Part shown: piece after piece, positions 51,248 to 61,069 of the stretch
Numbering within the stretch: the stretch's first letter is position 1
How the letters are laid out: the number at the start of each line of letters is the position of its first letter
NCBI GenBank assembly: GCA_015490295.1
Contig: WFYC01000066.1
Coordinates: forward strand, 62,001 to 126,000
Direction of reading: 5' to 3'
Origin: Hydrogenimonas sp.
Lineage (GTDB): Bacteria > Campylobacterota > Campylobacteria > Campylobacterales > Hydrogenimonadaceae
Length of the DNA stretch: 64,000 bases
Program-made: the position numbers and the translations under genes
Notes under the pieces: generated by a model
Told to the model about the DNA's origin: nothing
Databases searched by the model: none
Seen by the model: the letters and a program-made list of their open reading frames with translations, nothing else

Positions 51248-51277
51248 ATTTAAACCGGAATTAATTTCGGTTTAAAT
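51248..51277. promoter_or_regulatory. 30-bp near-perfect palindrome ATTTAAACCGGAATTAATTTCGGTTTAAAT
   Basis: 10-bp perfect outer arms; inner GAATTAATTT also nearly self-complementary. Confidence 0.55.
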
Positions 51278-51326
51278 AAAATTGTTAAAGCAATTATAAC
51301 TCACCGAAGCTACCAAAGGCCTTTGA

Positions 51327-52799
51327 ATGATAACCTGGATGCAAAAACACAGAAAATACCTGGTTGTAACCATATGGATCAGCACCATTGCATTTGTCGG
51401 TGCCGGATTCGTCGGTTGGGGAACCTACCAATACGGCAGCAAGAGCAACAGCATCGCAAAAGTCGGCGACATACCCGTTACGATGACCGAGTTCCAAAAC
51501 GCCTACAGCAACATATACGAACAGTATAACCGAACGCTTGGAGGCAGACTGGATGAAGCCACAGCAAAACAGCTCGGCCTGAAACAGCAGGCGCTGCAAT
51601 CGCTCATCTACCAGACACTAATCAAAAATTTCGCCGCGGAACATGGAATAGTCGTGGACGACAGCGAAGTTCAGCAGGCGATCGTTTCGATCCCGGCGTT
51701 TCAAAAGGACGGATCGTTCGACAAAGAGTTATATTTATCGACTCTGCGGAACATGCGCATGAAGCCGAAAACGTTCGAGGCCGCTCTTAAAGATGAACTG
51801 CTGGTCAAAAAAACACTGGGACTGTTCGATATGGATGCGACGCCGCTTGAGACGGAAGCTTTCGGATCGGCTATTTTTATCTCCGACAAGATCAGGTACA
51901 GAGTCTTCGACGCTGAAGATATTGAGGTTAAAACGGATAGAGAGGCCCTGAAAAAGTATTGGGAGCAAAACAGGGCGAAATATATGACACCGACACGATA
52001 CAAACTCTCACTGCTCTGGATTGAGCCCTCCTCCCAGAAGCCCGACGAAACAGCCATAGAGGAGTACTACAGGGCCAACAGAACAGACTTTACCGACAGT
52101 GAAGGCAAGATTCTCCCTCTTGAAGAAGCGAAAGATAGAGTCATCGACGCCCTACGCCTGAAAGCTGCAAAAAAATCGGCCCAACTCGCCTATATCGATC
52201 TTAAAAAAGGGAAAAAAGCGCCGGAAGAGAGTCTGACGCTCGATGCAAACGACCCCAGGTTTTCCGAACAGACCTGGAAAGATATCGAAGCGGCAACGGC
52301 ACACACCACACTCAAACCGAAAATCGAAGATGACAAATATGTCGTAATCAGAGTAGAAGATGTGATCTTGCCCAGAGAGGAGAGTTTCGAAGAGGCATAT
52401 CCGGATGTCAAAGAGGACTACATTGCGAAAACGAGAAAAGAGAGACTCAAGGAGCTTGCCGAATCAGCTAGTAAAAATCTGCAAGACGGCACCGTATCGG
52501 ACTTTTTGACACGCGATAGCGTTGACAAACTGAAACCCCTCTCAAATGACGAAGCCGCCGCCTTTTTGCAGAAACTATTCAGCTCAAAAAGTGCTAAAGG
52601 GGCGATACTTCTTGACAACAAAGCTGTCAGTTACGAGGTTCTGGAACAGAAGTTGCTTAATAAAGATAAACTCGAGCAGAATCTTGCGTTTATAAAAGAG
52701 AATACTCGCAAGATGAAAGAGAATCTGCTCCAAAGCAGCCTTATCAAAAGGCTTCAGCAGCAGTATCCTGTTGAAATATATCTAAAGGAAAGCGAGTGA
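51327..52799 (+). CDS. SurA/PpiD-type periplasmic peptidyl-prolyl isomerase-like chaperone
   Basis: N-terminal TM (YLVVTIWISTIAFVGAGFVGWG) and SurA_N-like region; upstream of ftsA-ftsZ. Confidence 0.82.
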   Translation: MITWMQKHRKYLVVTIWISTIAFVGAGFVGWGTYQYGSKSNSIAKVGDIPVTMTEFQNAYSNIYEQYNRTLGGRLDEATAKQLGLKQQALQSLIYQTLIKNFAAEHGIVVDDSEVQQAIVSIPAFQKDGSFDKELYLSTLRNMRMKPKTFEAALKDELLVKKTLGLFDMDATPLETEAFGSAIFISDKIRYRVFDAEDIEVKTDREALKKYWEQNRAKYMTPTRYKLSLLWIEPSSQKPDETAIEEYYRANRTDFTDSEGKILPLEEAKDRVIDALRLKAAKKSAQLAYIDLKKGKKAPEESLTLDANDPRFSEQTWKDIEAATAHTTLKPKIEDDKYVVIRVEDVILPREESFEEAYPDVKEDYIAKTRKERLKELAESASKNLQDGTVSDFLTRDSVDKLKPLSNDEAAAFLQKLFSSKSAKGAILLDNKAVSYEVLEQKLLNKDKLEQNLAFIKENTRKMKENLLQSSLIKRLQQQYPVEIYLKESE

Positions 52800-54160
52800 G
52801 CAAACCTCTTCTGGCGATTGACATCGGATCCAGCAAAGTTAGTGTTGTCATAGCCGAACAGAGAGAGAGCGGTGTAAATATTGTAGGTTCAGGTGTCGCA
52901 AAGTCACAAGGGGTGCGTAAAGGTACGATAACGAATATCGAGTTGACATCCCGTTCGATAAGACAGGCTATAAGCGATGCGAAACGACTTGCCGGCACCA
53001 TAGCCCCCAAAGCCGTCATATCGATCTCCGGCGCCTATACAAGATCGATAAACAGCTCCGGAATCGTAAACATACCCCAGCAGGAGATCGGCATTAAAGA
53101 GATAAACCGTGTCATGCAGACAGCTCTTTACAATGCCAACATACCGAACGAATATGAGGTACTGCATGTACTGCCGTACAACTTCAAAGTCGACGAGCAG
53201 GAGTTTATAGAAGATCCGTTCGGCATGAATGCCAGCCGCCTCGAAGTCGACACACACATCATCACTACACAAAAATCGAATCTGAGCAATTTGAAAAAAG
53301 CGGTCAAATCTGCCGGCATAGAGATAGACAGTGTTGTTCTTGCCGGTTATGCTTCAGCTATTTCAGTACTCGGAGACGATGAGAAGGAGCTTGGAGTCTG
53401 CGTAATCGACATGGGCGGCTCTACGTGTGAAATGGTTGTCCACTCCGGCAACTCGATACGCTTCAATACATTTTTGGCAGTCGGCTCCAACCACATCACA
53501 AACGACCTCTCGATGGCCCTGCACACTCCACTGCACGTAGCCGAAAAGATAAAACTCGAGTACGGCTCTTTGAAAGCTCCCTCCAACGAGCTCATAGAGA
53601 TTCCGGTAATCGGAGACGAAAACGAGAATCACGAAGTCTCTTTGGAGATTGTCTACAACGTTATTCAGGCAAGGGTTCAAGAGACCCTTATGATCCTGGC
53701 CAAAGAGCTCGAAAAGAGCAACCTCAAGGAGCAGATAGGGGCCGGAATCGTCCTGACCGGGGGAATGACCAAGCTCGAAGGGATCAGGGAGCTGGCTATG
53801 GCGATTTTCGACAACATGCCGGTCCGCATAGCGAAGCCGCTGCAACTCGAGGGTGATTTCAAACCGCTGCACGATCCTGCATTCTCGACGGTAGTCGGAC
53901 TTTTGGAGTATGCGGCCGGTGGATATACCCAGTATGAGATCGATTCCAACAGAAAGATGCTGCATAAAAAGGGGGTTGCAACATCCAGCGAGGGAGATAC
54001 GAATGAGGTATCGCTGACCTCCGGAGATGAACCCGAGCCCGGAAATCTGAAAAACGATGAGATAAAGCAGACGCTGGCAAGGGTGGCACAAGAGGATGAG
54101 AAAGAGAGCATAGGCCAAAAAATCAAAAAGCTTTGGCACTGGATGACACAGATTTTTTAA
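52796..54160 (+). CDS. ftsA: Cell division protein FtsA
   Basis: LLAIDIGSSKVSVVIAEQ, VCVIDMGGSTCEMVV, GIVLTGGMTKLEGI; C-terminal amphipathic helix. Confidence 0.96.
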   Translation: MSKPLLAIDIGSSKVSVVIAEQRESGVNIVGSGVAKSQGVRKGTITNIELTSRSIRQAISDAKRLAGTIAPKAVISISGAYTRSINSSGIVNIPQQEIGIKEINRVMQTALYNANIPNEYEVLHVLPYNFKVDEQEFIEDPFGMNASRLEVDTHIITTQKSNLSNLKKAVKSAGIEIDSVVLAGYASAISVLGDDEKELGVCVIDMGGSTCEMVVHSGNSIRFNTFLAVGSNHITNDLSMALHTPLHVAEKIKLEYGSLKAPSNELIEIPVIGDENENHEVSLEIVYNVIQARVQETLMILAKELEKSNLKEQIGAGIVLTGGMTKLEGIRELAMAIFDNMPVRIAKPLQLEGDFKPLHDPAFSTVVGLLEYAAGGYTQYEIDSNRKMLHKKGVATSSEGDTNEVSLTSGDEPEPGNLKNDEIKQTLARVAQEDEKESIGQKIKKLWHWMTQIF

Positions 54161-54171
54161 AGGAGTGAAGA

Positions 54172-55326
54172 GTGAGCAGCAAATTTTCAATCGAAGAGTC
54201 CCCTACTATCAGTGGAGCCAAGATAAAAGCGATAGGGGTCGGCGGCGGCGGCGGAAATATGATCAACCATATGATCAACCAGGGAATAGATGGAATCGAC
54301 CTGATCGTTGCGAATACAGACGTGCAGGCTCTTGAAACCTCAAAAGCCCCGTACAAAATACAGATAGGTGAGAAGCTTACCAAAGGTCTGGGTGCCGGTA
54401 TGAAACCAGAGATCGGCCAGCAGTCCGCGATAGAGAGCTTCGATGCCATCAAAGAGGTTCTTGACGGGGCAGATATTGTCTTCGTCTCTTCCGGTCTCGG
54501 CGGAGGCACCGGTACCGGAGCGGCACCGATCATTGCACAGGCGGCAAAAGAGGTGGGTGCTCTGACAGTTTCTGTGGTCACAAAGCCTTTCAGATTCGAA
54601 GGAAGAAAAAGGCAGAAACTTGCCGATAGCGGACTTGAAGAGCTGAAAAAAGAGAGCGACTCCATAATCGTCATTCCCAACGAAAAGCTTCTGAGCATTA
54701 TCGATAAAAACCTCGGTATCAAAGAGAGCTTCAAGATGGTAGACAACATCCTCTCCCGTGCAGTCAGCGGAATCAGCAATGTCATACTCTCAAAAGGGGA
54801 ACACGATATAAATCTCGACTTCGCCGACGTAAATACCGTCATGAGCCACAGGGGGCTGGCGCTCATGGGTGTTGGTGAAGCGAACGGACCGAGTTCGGCA
54901 TACGAAGCTGTCAAAAACGCCATCGAATCGCCTCTGCTCGACAATATGAGCATAAACGGCGCGATGGGTGTTCTTGTACACTTCCATATTCACCCCGAAT
55001 ATCCGCTTCTTGAGATCAGCGAAGCGATGGGTATCGTGGAGGACAACGCCGACGAAGATGCTCACGTAATCTTCGGCACCACAACCGATGAAACCCTCGC
55101 TCCCGACGAAGTGAAGATAACTATTGTCGCTACCGGTTTTGAAAACGAAGAGGAGAAGAAGGCTGAAGAGGAGAAGAGAGAGGCGAAAACCCAGATAACC
55201 CTGATGCAGCCGGAACTCGACGAATCTTCGATTCCCGCCAGCACTCCGCGTGTAAAGGTTGTCGGCGGCTACGACAACGAAGAGATTCTCGACATCCCCA
55301 CCTGGATGCGAAACCAGATGGACTAA
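54172..55326 (+). CDS. ftsZ: Cell division protein FtsZ
   Basis: IGVGGGGGNMINHM, SSGLGGGTGTGAAP tubulin signature, C-terminal LDIPTWMRNQMD. Confidence 0.98.
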   Translation: MSSKFSIEESPTISGAKIKAIGVGGGGGNMINHMINQGIDGIDLIVANTDVQALETSKAPYKIQIGEKLTKGLGAGMKPEIGQQSAIESFDAIKEVLDGADIVFVSSGLGGGTGTGAAPIIAQAAKEVGALTVSVVTKPFRFEGRKRQKLADSGLEELKKESDSIIVIPNEKLLSIIDKNLGIKESFKMVDNILSRAVSGISNVILSKGEHDINLDFADVNTVMSHRGLALMGVGEANGPSSAYEAVKNAIESPLLDNMSINGAMGVLVHFHIHPEYPLLEISEAMGIVEDNADEDAHVIFGTTTDETLAPDEVKITIVATGFENEEEKKAEEEKREAKTQITLMQPELDESSIPASTPRVKVVGGYDNEEILDIPTWMRNQMD

Positions 55327-55333
55327 GCTCTGC

Positions 55334-56092
55334 TCAACGCTCCTGAAACTGGATGGGACCTTCACTCCTCCCATCCAGGAACTGCCTTACATAAGGGTTT
55401 TTCGTATTTTTGAAATGCTCCGCATCACCTGTTTCTATTATCTTCCCGTCATACAGCATCGCGAAATAGTCACCCGCTTTGAAACTCTCTTTAATATCGT
55501 GTGAAATCAGAACCGAAGTGACCCCCAGTCTATTTTTTAGATGTATGATCATTTGAGAGATAAGGTCGCTCGTAATAGGATCAAGGCCGCTTGTAGGCTC
55601 ATCGTAAAGAATTATCTGCGGATCCATAACTATCGTACGTGCTAGACCGACCCGCTTGCGCATTCCGCCGCTAAGCTCGTCCGGAAACAGGTTCATTACC
55701 TCTTTAGGCTTCAGGGCCACCATCTCCAGGCGCTCTATAATCCGCTCTCTTATCGAGCTCTCGTCCATGTCTGTATGCTCTCTTAGTGGAAATGCCACAT
55801 TTTCATAAACGTTCATACTGTCGAAGAGTGCCCCGCTCTGGAACAGAAAACCGACCTTTTTTCTGATACGACGTATCTGCTCTTCATCGGCACGGCTGAT
55901 CTCTTCACCATCTACCCATATCTCACCCTCGTCAGGTTTCAGAAGGCCCACTATATGTTTGATGATTGTGGACTTTCCGCCGCCGGAGAGGCCCAGAATT
56001 ACAGTGGTCTTGCCTTTCGGAATCGTAAGGTCGACCCCTTTTAGCACATCTTTCGGGCCGAAACTCTTCTTCAACCCTTTGATTACAATCAT
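55334..56092 (-). CDS. MlaF-like ABC transporter ATP-binding protein (second copy, no adjacent permease)
   Basis: GLSGGGKSTIIKHIVGLL, ELSGGMRKRVGLARTIVMDPQIILYDEPTSGLDPITSDLI; start set at MIVIKGLKKSFG. Confidence 0.9.
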   Translation of the reverse strand: MIVIKGLKKSFGPKDVLKGVDLTIPKGKTTVILGLSGGGKSTIIKHIVGLLKPDEGEIWVDGEEISRADEEQIRRIRKKVGFLFQSGALFDSMNVYENVAFPLREHTDMDESSIRERIIERLEMVALKPKEVMNLFPDELSGGMRKRVGLARTIVMDPQIILYDEPTSGLDPITSDLISQMIIHLKNRLGVTSVLISHDIKESFKAGDYFAMLYDGKIIETGDAEHFKNTKNPYVRQFLDGRSEGPIQFQER

Positions 56093-56106
56093 TCTCCAAC
56101 CTCGGT

Positions 56107-56610
56107 TCAGACGATTTTTCTGTAGAGATATCGTCCCAAAAGTATCGCCAATGCTACCACAAAGATCTTGAAATCCCACTCAGAGGCTATATGTGCTTTT
56201 TGAAAAAGTTCGTTTTCGAGTATAGATTCCCCCTCTGCCTGAAACTCAAGAATCTGTGGGGTATAGTAGAGGGTAAACATAAACCCTGTCCATACAGTTA
56301 CAAAAGCACTGTAGAATGTTACAGGGTCACGATAGAAGCGGAGAAAATGGTACCCCTCCGCTACAAGTATTGCTGCACACGTTATGTTTACCACTATATT
56401 GCTCTTTATGAATATCTGAGTCATTATGAGCCCCTCCTGGTAATGGGAGAGCACTCCCCCGCCGAGCAGATCATCGGCATGAAATATAACGGGGGCGGCG
56501 AACACCCCTGCACCAAGACCGATTCCAAGCGTTACTCCAAGAAGCATCAGATACGGTATCCATAGATATTTGGGCATAGAGAGCTTTACAGCCGCTTCCA
56601 CTCTTTTCAC
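56107..56610 (-). CDS. DUF4149-like membrane protein
   Basis: Multiple TM, VTLGIGLGAGVFAAPVIFHADDLLGGGVLSHYQEGLIMTQIF. Confidence 0.75.
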   Translation of the reverse strand: MKRVEAAVKLSMPKYLWIPYLMLLGVTLGIGLGAGVFAAPVIFHADDLLGGGVLSHYQEGLIMTQIFIKSNIVVNITCAAILVAEGYHFLRFYRDPVTFYSAFVTVWTGFMFTLYYTPQILEFQAEGESILENELFQKAHIASEWDFKIFVVALAILLGRYLYRKIV

Positions 56611-57456
56611 TTATATTATCCTTTCGTTTCCAATAGAGTTCAAATAGAAACCTCTGTCATATCCTGCGAGGTCCTTATAAAATTGCGGTATCGGCAGCGA
56701 GAGTCTGCGGCAGTACTCCGAAATCGGTTCTCTCTGATCATAGCCCATTTCACAAAGAAGATGAGCCACTTTTCGCTCATTTGCCGCATCTATTATCTTT
56801 CTGAGAAGTTCATCACCACGCTTCCCGCCTACCAGGGCGTTTTCGGGCTCATAGTGCAAAGGGGCCGGAAGCTCGTACTCCTCGCTTATATACGGAGGAT
56901 TCGATACGATCATCTCCACATGCGCATCAACACCCTCGAGAAGGCTGCACTCGACCAGATCTATCCTCTCCGCAAGATCGTATCGCTCAATATTTCTTTT
57001 CGCATAATAGAGCGCATCTGCGCTTATATCGGTAGCCGTTATATGCAGATTCGGAAATTTTCGTGCCAGCACTATGCTTACAGCGCCGCTGCCTACACCT
57101 ATCTCCGCTATATCACTCAAGCCGTTTGCCTCTATTACTTCCGCACACTTGTCGACCAGAAGCTCGGTCTCCGGCCTCGCTATCAGAACACCCGGTCCTA
57201 CTTCGAGCTCAATATCGTAAAACGAAACCCTGCCTGTTATATACTCGACCGGCTCTGCCGAAGTACGTCTCTTTACAAGATCGAAAAAGGGTTCATCGGC
57301 TTCAAGCTCATCGGAAGAGTTGAGATGGAGCAGGACTCTGTCGCATTTCAAAAGGTGCGCCAAAAGAGTCTCGGCTTCCATGCGCGGCCTGGAAGCCGTT
57401 TCTCCCAACATAGCGGAAGCTTTTCTCAAAGCCTCTTCTATAGTCACAGGCTGCAC
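56611..57456 (-). CDS. prmC: Peptide chain release factor N(5)-glutamine methyltransferase
   Basis: PVEYITGRVSFYDIELEVGPGVLIARPETELLVD, IVSNPPYI. Confidence 0.95.
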   Translation of the reverse strand: MQPVTIEEALRKASAMLGETASRPRMEAETLLAHLLKCDRVLLHLNSSDELEADEPFFDLVKRRTSAEPVEYITGRVSFYDIELEVGPGVLIARPETELLVDKCAEVIEANGLSDIAEIGVGSGAVSIVLARKFPNLHITATDISADALYYAKRNIERYDLAERIDLVECSLLEGVDAHVEMIVSNPPYISEEYELPAPLHYEPENALVGGKRGDELLRKIIDAANERKVAHLLCEMGYDQREPISEYCRRLSLPIPQFYKDLAGYDRGFYLNSIGNERII

Positions 57457-58688
57457 TCTCCTTTTAGAGCCTCGTCACTCTTGTCCGCCGTGCTCTTGTC
57501 ACCCAGAGCCTTCAGTCTCTCGACTATGGGCGGATGGGAGTAGTAGAAAAATATCGTGAGCGGGTGAGATTTCGGGAAGCTCTGGTTCTCGTCTACAAGT
57601 TTTTTCAGAGCACTCACTAGATCCGATGCGTCGCAGAGCTGCGCGGCGTACCTATCGGCTTCATACTCGTTTTTTCTGCTGACAAAGCTGATAATGGGCA
57701 TGAACAGGAATAGAAACACCGAGATAAGAAGCATAAAAAGAACCATGAGCATTGCAGGCGTCTCCCTGACGCCCAGCTCCATGAAAAAACTTGTCGGAAT
57801 ATGGCCGAAGATATAGAAACCTACAAACAGAATTCCGCCGAGCATGGCGATATTTTTATAGATATCGTGGTGTTTGAAGTGGCCCAACTCGTGGCCGAGA
57901 ACGGCAAGCAGTTCGTTGTCGTTGAGCTTTTGCATCAGGGTGTCGAACAGAACTACCCTCTTGTTTCTGCCCAGCCCTCCGAAATATGCGTTCAATCTCG
58001 AATCGCGCTTGCTTGCGTCAACGACGAAGACCCCATTACTCTCGAAACCGCTTCTACTTAGAAGATCTTTTATCTTGGCATTGAGCTCTTCGTTTTCAAG
58101 AGGGGTGAATTTGTTGAACATGGGTGCTATGAGAGTAGGATACATTAGATTGACTATTACGATAACCGCAAAAATCAGAAGAAAGCTGAAAAACCACCAC
58201 AAGGGAACGTTCATGATTATCCAGGCGATTGCGGCACTTAGAACGGTGGCGACCGCCAACGTCATCAGACCGCCCTTGATCTGGTCGCTTACGAAAAGAT
58301 CCGGGGTCATATTGTTGAATTTGAACCTCTCGTCTATAACGAATGTTTTATAGATAGAAAAGGGAAGCTCTACGATGTAGTTTACGATCAGAAAGAGGTT
58401 CACGGCAACCACTGCCTGCAAAACGGGGTTCATATTCCATGTCAGGGTATCGAGCCACCTTATACCCCATGAGAGCCAGAAAACGAAGAGTGCATACTCT
58501 ATCAGAGTCTCCACTATCTTTACGCGCTCTGTAGATATAAGATAGTTCGCCGCCTTCATGTAGCGGCTGGGGGTCATTAAAACAGGGTTCATATGTTTGG
58601 CACGTGCCACATACCCTATCTGCATGACACTGATGTAGATTTTTATAAGGACATATATGAAAAATATAATCGAGAGAGCCTGAATCAT
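57444..58688 (-). CDS. M48 family (Ste24-like) membrane metalloprotease
   Basis: LLAVLGHELGHFKHHD zinc motif, NEYEADRYAAQL. Confidence 0.94.
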   Translation of the reverse strand: MIQALSIIFFIYVLIKIYISVMQIGYVARAKHMNPVLMTPSRYMKAANYLISTERVKIVETLIEYALFVFWLSWGIRWLDTLTWNMNPVLQAVVAVNLFLIVNYIVELPFSIYKTFVIDERFKFNNMTPDLFVSDQIKGGLMTLAVATVLSAAIAWIIMNVPLWWFFSFLLIFAVIVIVNLMYPTLIAPMFNKFTPLENEELNAKIKDLLSRSGFESNGVFVVDASKRDSRLNAYFGGLGRNKRVVLFDTLMQKLNDNELLAVLGHELGHFKHHDIYKNIAMLGGILFVGFYIFGHIPTSFFMELGVRETPAMLMVLFMLLISVFLFLFMPIISFVSRKNEYEADRYAAQLCDASDLVSALKKLVDENQSFPKSHPLTIFFYYSHPPIVERLKALGDKSTADKSDEALKGECSL

Positions 58689-58808
58689 CCTCTTTTCCCC
58701 TGCTTCTTCATGGACCCTCCTGTCAAAATAATGATGATTATAGCCAAGTTAGGTTAAAATCTCGTTTCAATTCATTAATGTAAATCATCTTTATAAGAAA
58801 AGGCGTTT

Positions 58809-60761
58809 ATGGCACTCGTTGACCTGCTTGATGTGGACAAACAGTTTGAATCTCAAATCATATTCAAAGGGATCAACTTTCATATTGATGAATATGAAAG
58901 AATCGTGATTGTCGGCCGAAACGGCAGCGGCAAGAGTACCCTGATGAAAATCGTCAGTGGCGAAATAGAGCCAGATGCCGGGAAAAGGGTCGTCAGGCAG
59001 GGAATCCGTATAGAGATGCTCTCCCAGCAGCCGCTCTTTGAAGCCGGTGTTAGCGTAAGAGAGGCGATAGAGAAAGAGCTGACACAGATACAGGAGGCGA
59101 AAAAGCGCTTCGAAGAGATCTCCGCAAAGCTTGCCGAGGATTTCGAGAACAGGGCTCTGCTTGAAGAGCACGCGAAACTAACGGCCTTTCTCGACTACCA
59201 CAACGCATGGAACCTCGATGACAAGATAGAACGTATTTTGAAAGAGTTCGACCTCAAAGCCTACGAGAACAGGCCGGTAAACCTGCTTAGCGGAGGAGAG
59301 CAAAGACGCGTAGCCCTGGCATCTTTGCTGCTCAAAAAACCGGATATTCTGATGCTGGACGAGCCTACCAACCATCTGGACGTCTACATGGTGGAGTTTC
59401 TGGAGGAGCTCCTTTTGAAAGAGAAGTTCACACTCCTTCTGATCTCGCACGACCGCTACTTCATAGACCGCATAGCGACCAGAACGGTAGAGATCGACGA
59501 CCATAAGCTCAGAAGTTTCAAGGGTGGTTACGAGAGCTATCTTCACCAAAAGGAGCAGCTGCTTCACGCGATGGCCAAAGAGCATGAAAACCTTCTCAAA
59601 CTCCTGAAATCTGAGGAGGAGTGGCTCAGACGCGGCGTAAAAGCGAGACTTAAACGGAACGAAGGGCGAAAAAAGCGGGTCATGCAGATGCGTGAACAGG
59701 CGAAAAAGAACCCCTCAGTCATACGCAAAATAAGACTAGAACTGGAGCGTGAAAAGCACCACTTCAACCGTGAAGAGGGAGTAAGCAGAAAGAAGGTTCT
59801 TTTCGAGATAGAGCATCTTGAAAAGAGGCTTGGAGAGAAACTGCTCATTCACAACTTCTCAAACAGAATACTTCAGAAAGACCGCATAGCCATCGTTGGT
59901 AAAAACGGCAGCGGAAAGTCCACGTTCTTGCATCTGCTGCTCGGCCGCGAAAAGCCCGACGGAGGAGTCATAAAACGTGGGGATTTCAAAATAGGCTACT
60001 TCGACCAGCACAGAGAGATGCTCGATGACGACAAAAACCTGATAGAGACCTTCTGTCCTTACGGAGGAGACCGCGTAGACGTACAGGGCAAAAATATGCA
60101 CGTCTACGGCTATCTGAAAAATTTCCTCTTTCCCAAAGAGTATCTGGATAAAAAGATAGGTGTACTCAGCGGCGGCGAAAAGAACCGCGTCGCACTGGCA
60201 CTTCTATTTACAAAAAAGGTCGACTGCCTGATTCTCGACGAGCCTACCAACGATCTCGATATTCCCACCATCAACATACTCGAAGAGTATCTGCTCAACT
60301 TTTCGGGAGCCCTTATTTTTGTAAGCCACGACCGCTATTTCGTTGACAAGATAGCCAAAAAACTATTCATCTTCAAAGGACACGGCATAGTCGAAGAGAG
60401 CTATCAACCCTACTCCGAGTTTCTCGCTATCGAAAAAGAGCTCAAAAACGTGGAACAGTACGAACATGAACTAAAAACCCAAAAAGCTCAAACGACAGAC
60501 GACAAACGACAAACGACAAAAAAGAAGAAACTGAGCTACAACGAACAGCGTGAACTCGAACGCCTGCCGGATGAAATCGACGCACTGGAAGAGCGCATAG
60601 CGCAGTTGAACGAGTGCCTCGCGGACCCGGATTGCTACCAGGAAAAAGGGATACAGAATCTTACCGATGAACTGAATGAACTCGAGATAGAGTACAACAC
60701 AAAAGCGGACCGCTACCTCGAACTTTTGGAGTTGCAGGAGGAGTTGGAAGGGCAGAGCTGA
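58809..60761 (+). CDS. ABC-F family ATPase (Uup-like, C-terminal coiled coil)
   Basis: Two ATPase cassettes (GRNGSGKSTLMKI, GKNGSGKSTFLHL), two LSGGE signatures, LDEPTNHLD and LDEPTNDLD. Confidence 0.95.
   Translation: MALVDLLDVDKQFESQIIFKGINFHIDEYERIVIVGRNGSGKSTLMKIVSGEIEPDAGKRVVRQGIRIEMLSQQPLFEAGVSVREAIEKELTQIQEAKKRFEEISAKLAEDFENRALLEEHAKLTAFLDYHNAWNLDDKIERILKEFDLKAYENRPVNLLSGGEQRRVALASLLLKKPDILMLDEPTNHLDVYMVEFLEELLLKEKFTLLLISHDRYFIDRIATRTVEIDDHKLRSFKGGYESYLHQKEQLLHAMAKEHENLLKLLKSEEEWLRRGVKARLKRNEGRKKRVMQMREQAKKNPSVIRKIRLELEREKHHFNREEGVSRKKVLFEIEHLEKRLGEKLLIHNFSNRILQKDRIAIVGKNGSGKSTFLHLLLGREKPDGGVIKRGDFKIGYFDQHREMLDDDKNLIETFCPYGGDRVDVQGKNMHVYGYLKNFLFPKEYLDKKIGVLSGGEKNRVALALLFTKKVDCLILDEPTNDLDIPTINILEEYLLNFSGALIFVSHDRYFVDKIAKKLFIFKGHGIVEESYQPYSEFLAIEKELKNVEQYEHELKTQKAQTTDDKRQTTKKKKLSYNEQRELERLPDEIDALEERIAQLNECLADPDCYQEKGIQNLTDELNELEIEYNTKADRYLELLELQEELEGQS
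60492..60519 (+). repeat. Heptanucleotide short tandem repeat (ACGACAG/ACGACAA x4) inside ABC-F gene
   Basis: acgacag acgacaa acgacaa acgacaa read directly. Confidence 0.9.
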
Positions 60762-60777
60762 ATAAAAACCTGCCCTA

Positions 60778-61062
60778 CTACCGGAAAATTGCAGGCATAC
60801 TCATCTGCTGCTCAAACTCTTCGTCCCAATAGCAGTTCTCGTAACCTTTATCCCACCCCTTTTTATATTCCCGGTCATTAAAGTAGCGTTTGGGAGGTTT
60901 TCGTTCAATAAAACTGTTTTGGGCACTCTCCCACCCATTTTCGCATCCACTGTGATATCCCTGCACAAACGCTGAAGAGCGTTTCTGCAAATAAGACTCT
61001 TGAGACAGGCATCCGCCAAAGAGCACTATTGCAGATACGGCTGCTAAAATCTTTTTAACCAT
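60778..61062 (-). CDS. Small lipoprotein, unknown function
   Basis: Lipobox IVLFGGCLSQ. Confidence 0.7.
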   Translation of the reverse strand: MVKKILAAVSAIVLFGGCLSQESYLQKRSSAFVQGYHSGCENGWESAQNSFIERKPPKRYFNDREYKKGWDKGYENCYWDEEFEQQMSMPAIFR

Positions 61063-61069
61063 TGTTCAA

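Noticed and set aside
54238-54255. GGC-rich microsatellite-like tract in ftsZ
   Set aside because: Encodes the conserved glycine-rich GTP-binding motif GVGGGGGN; not a phase-variable repeat.
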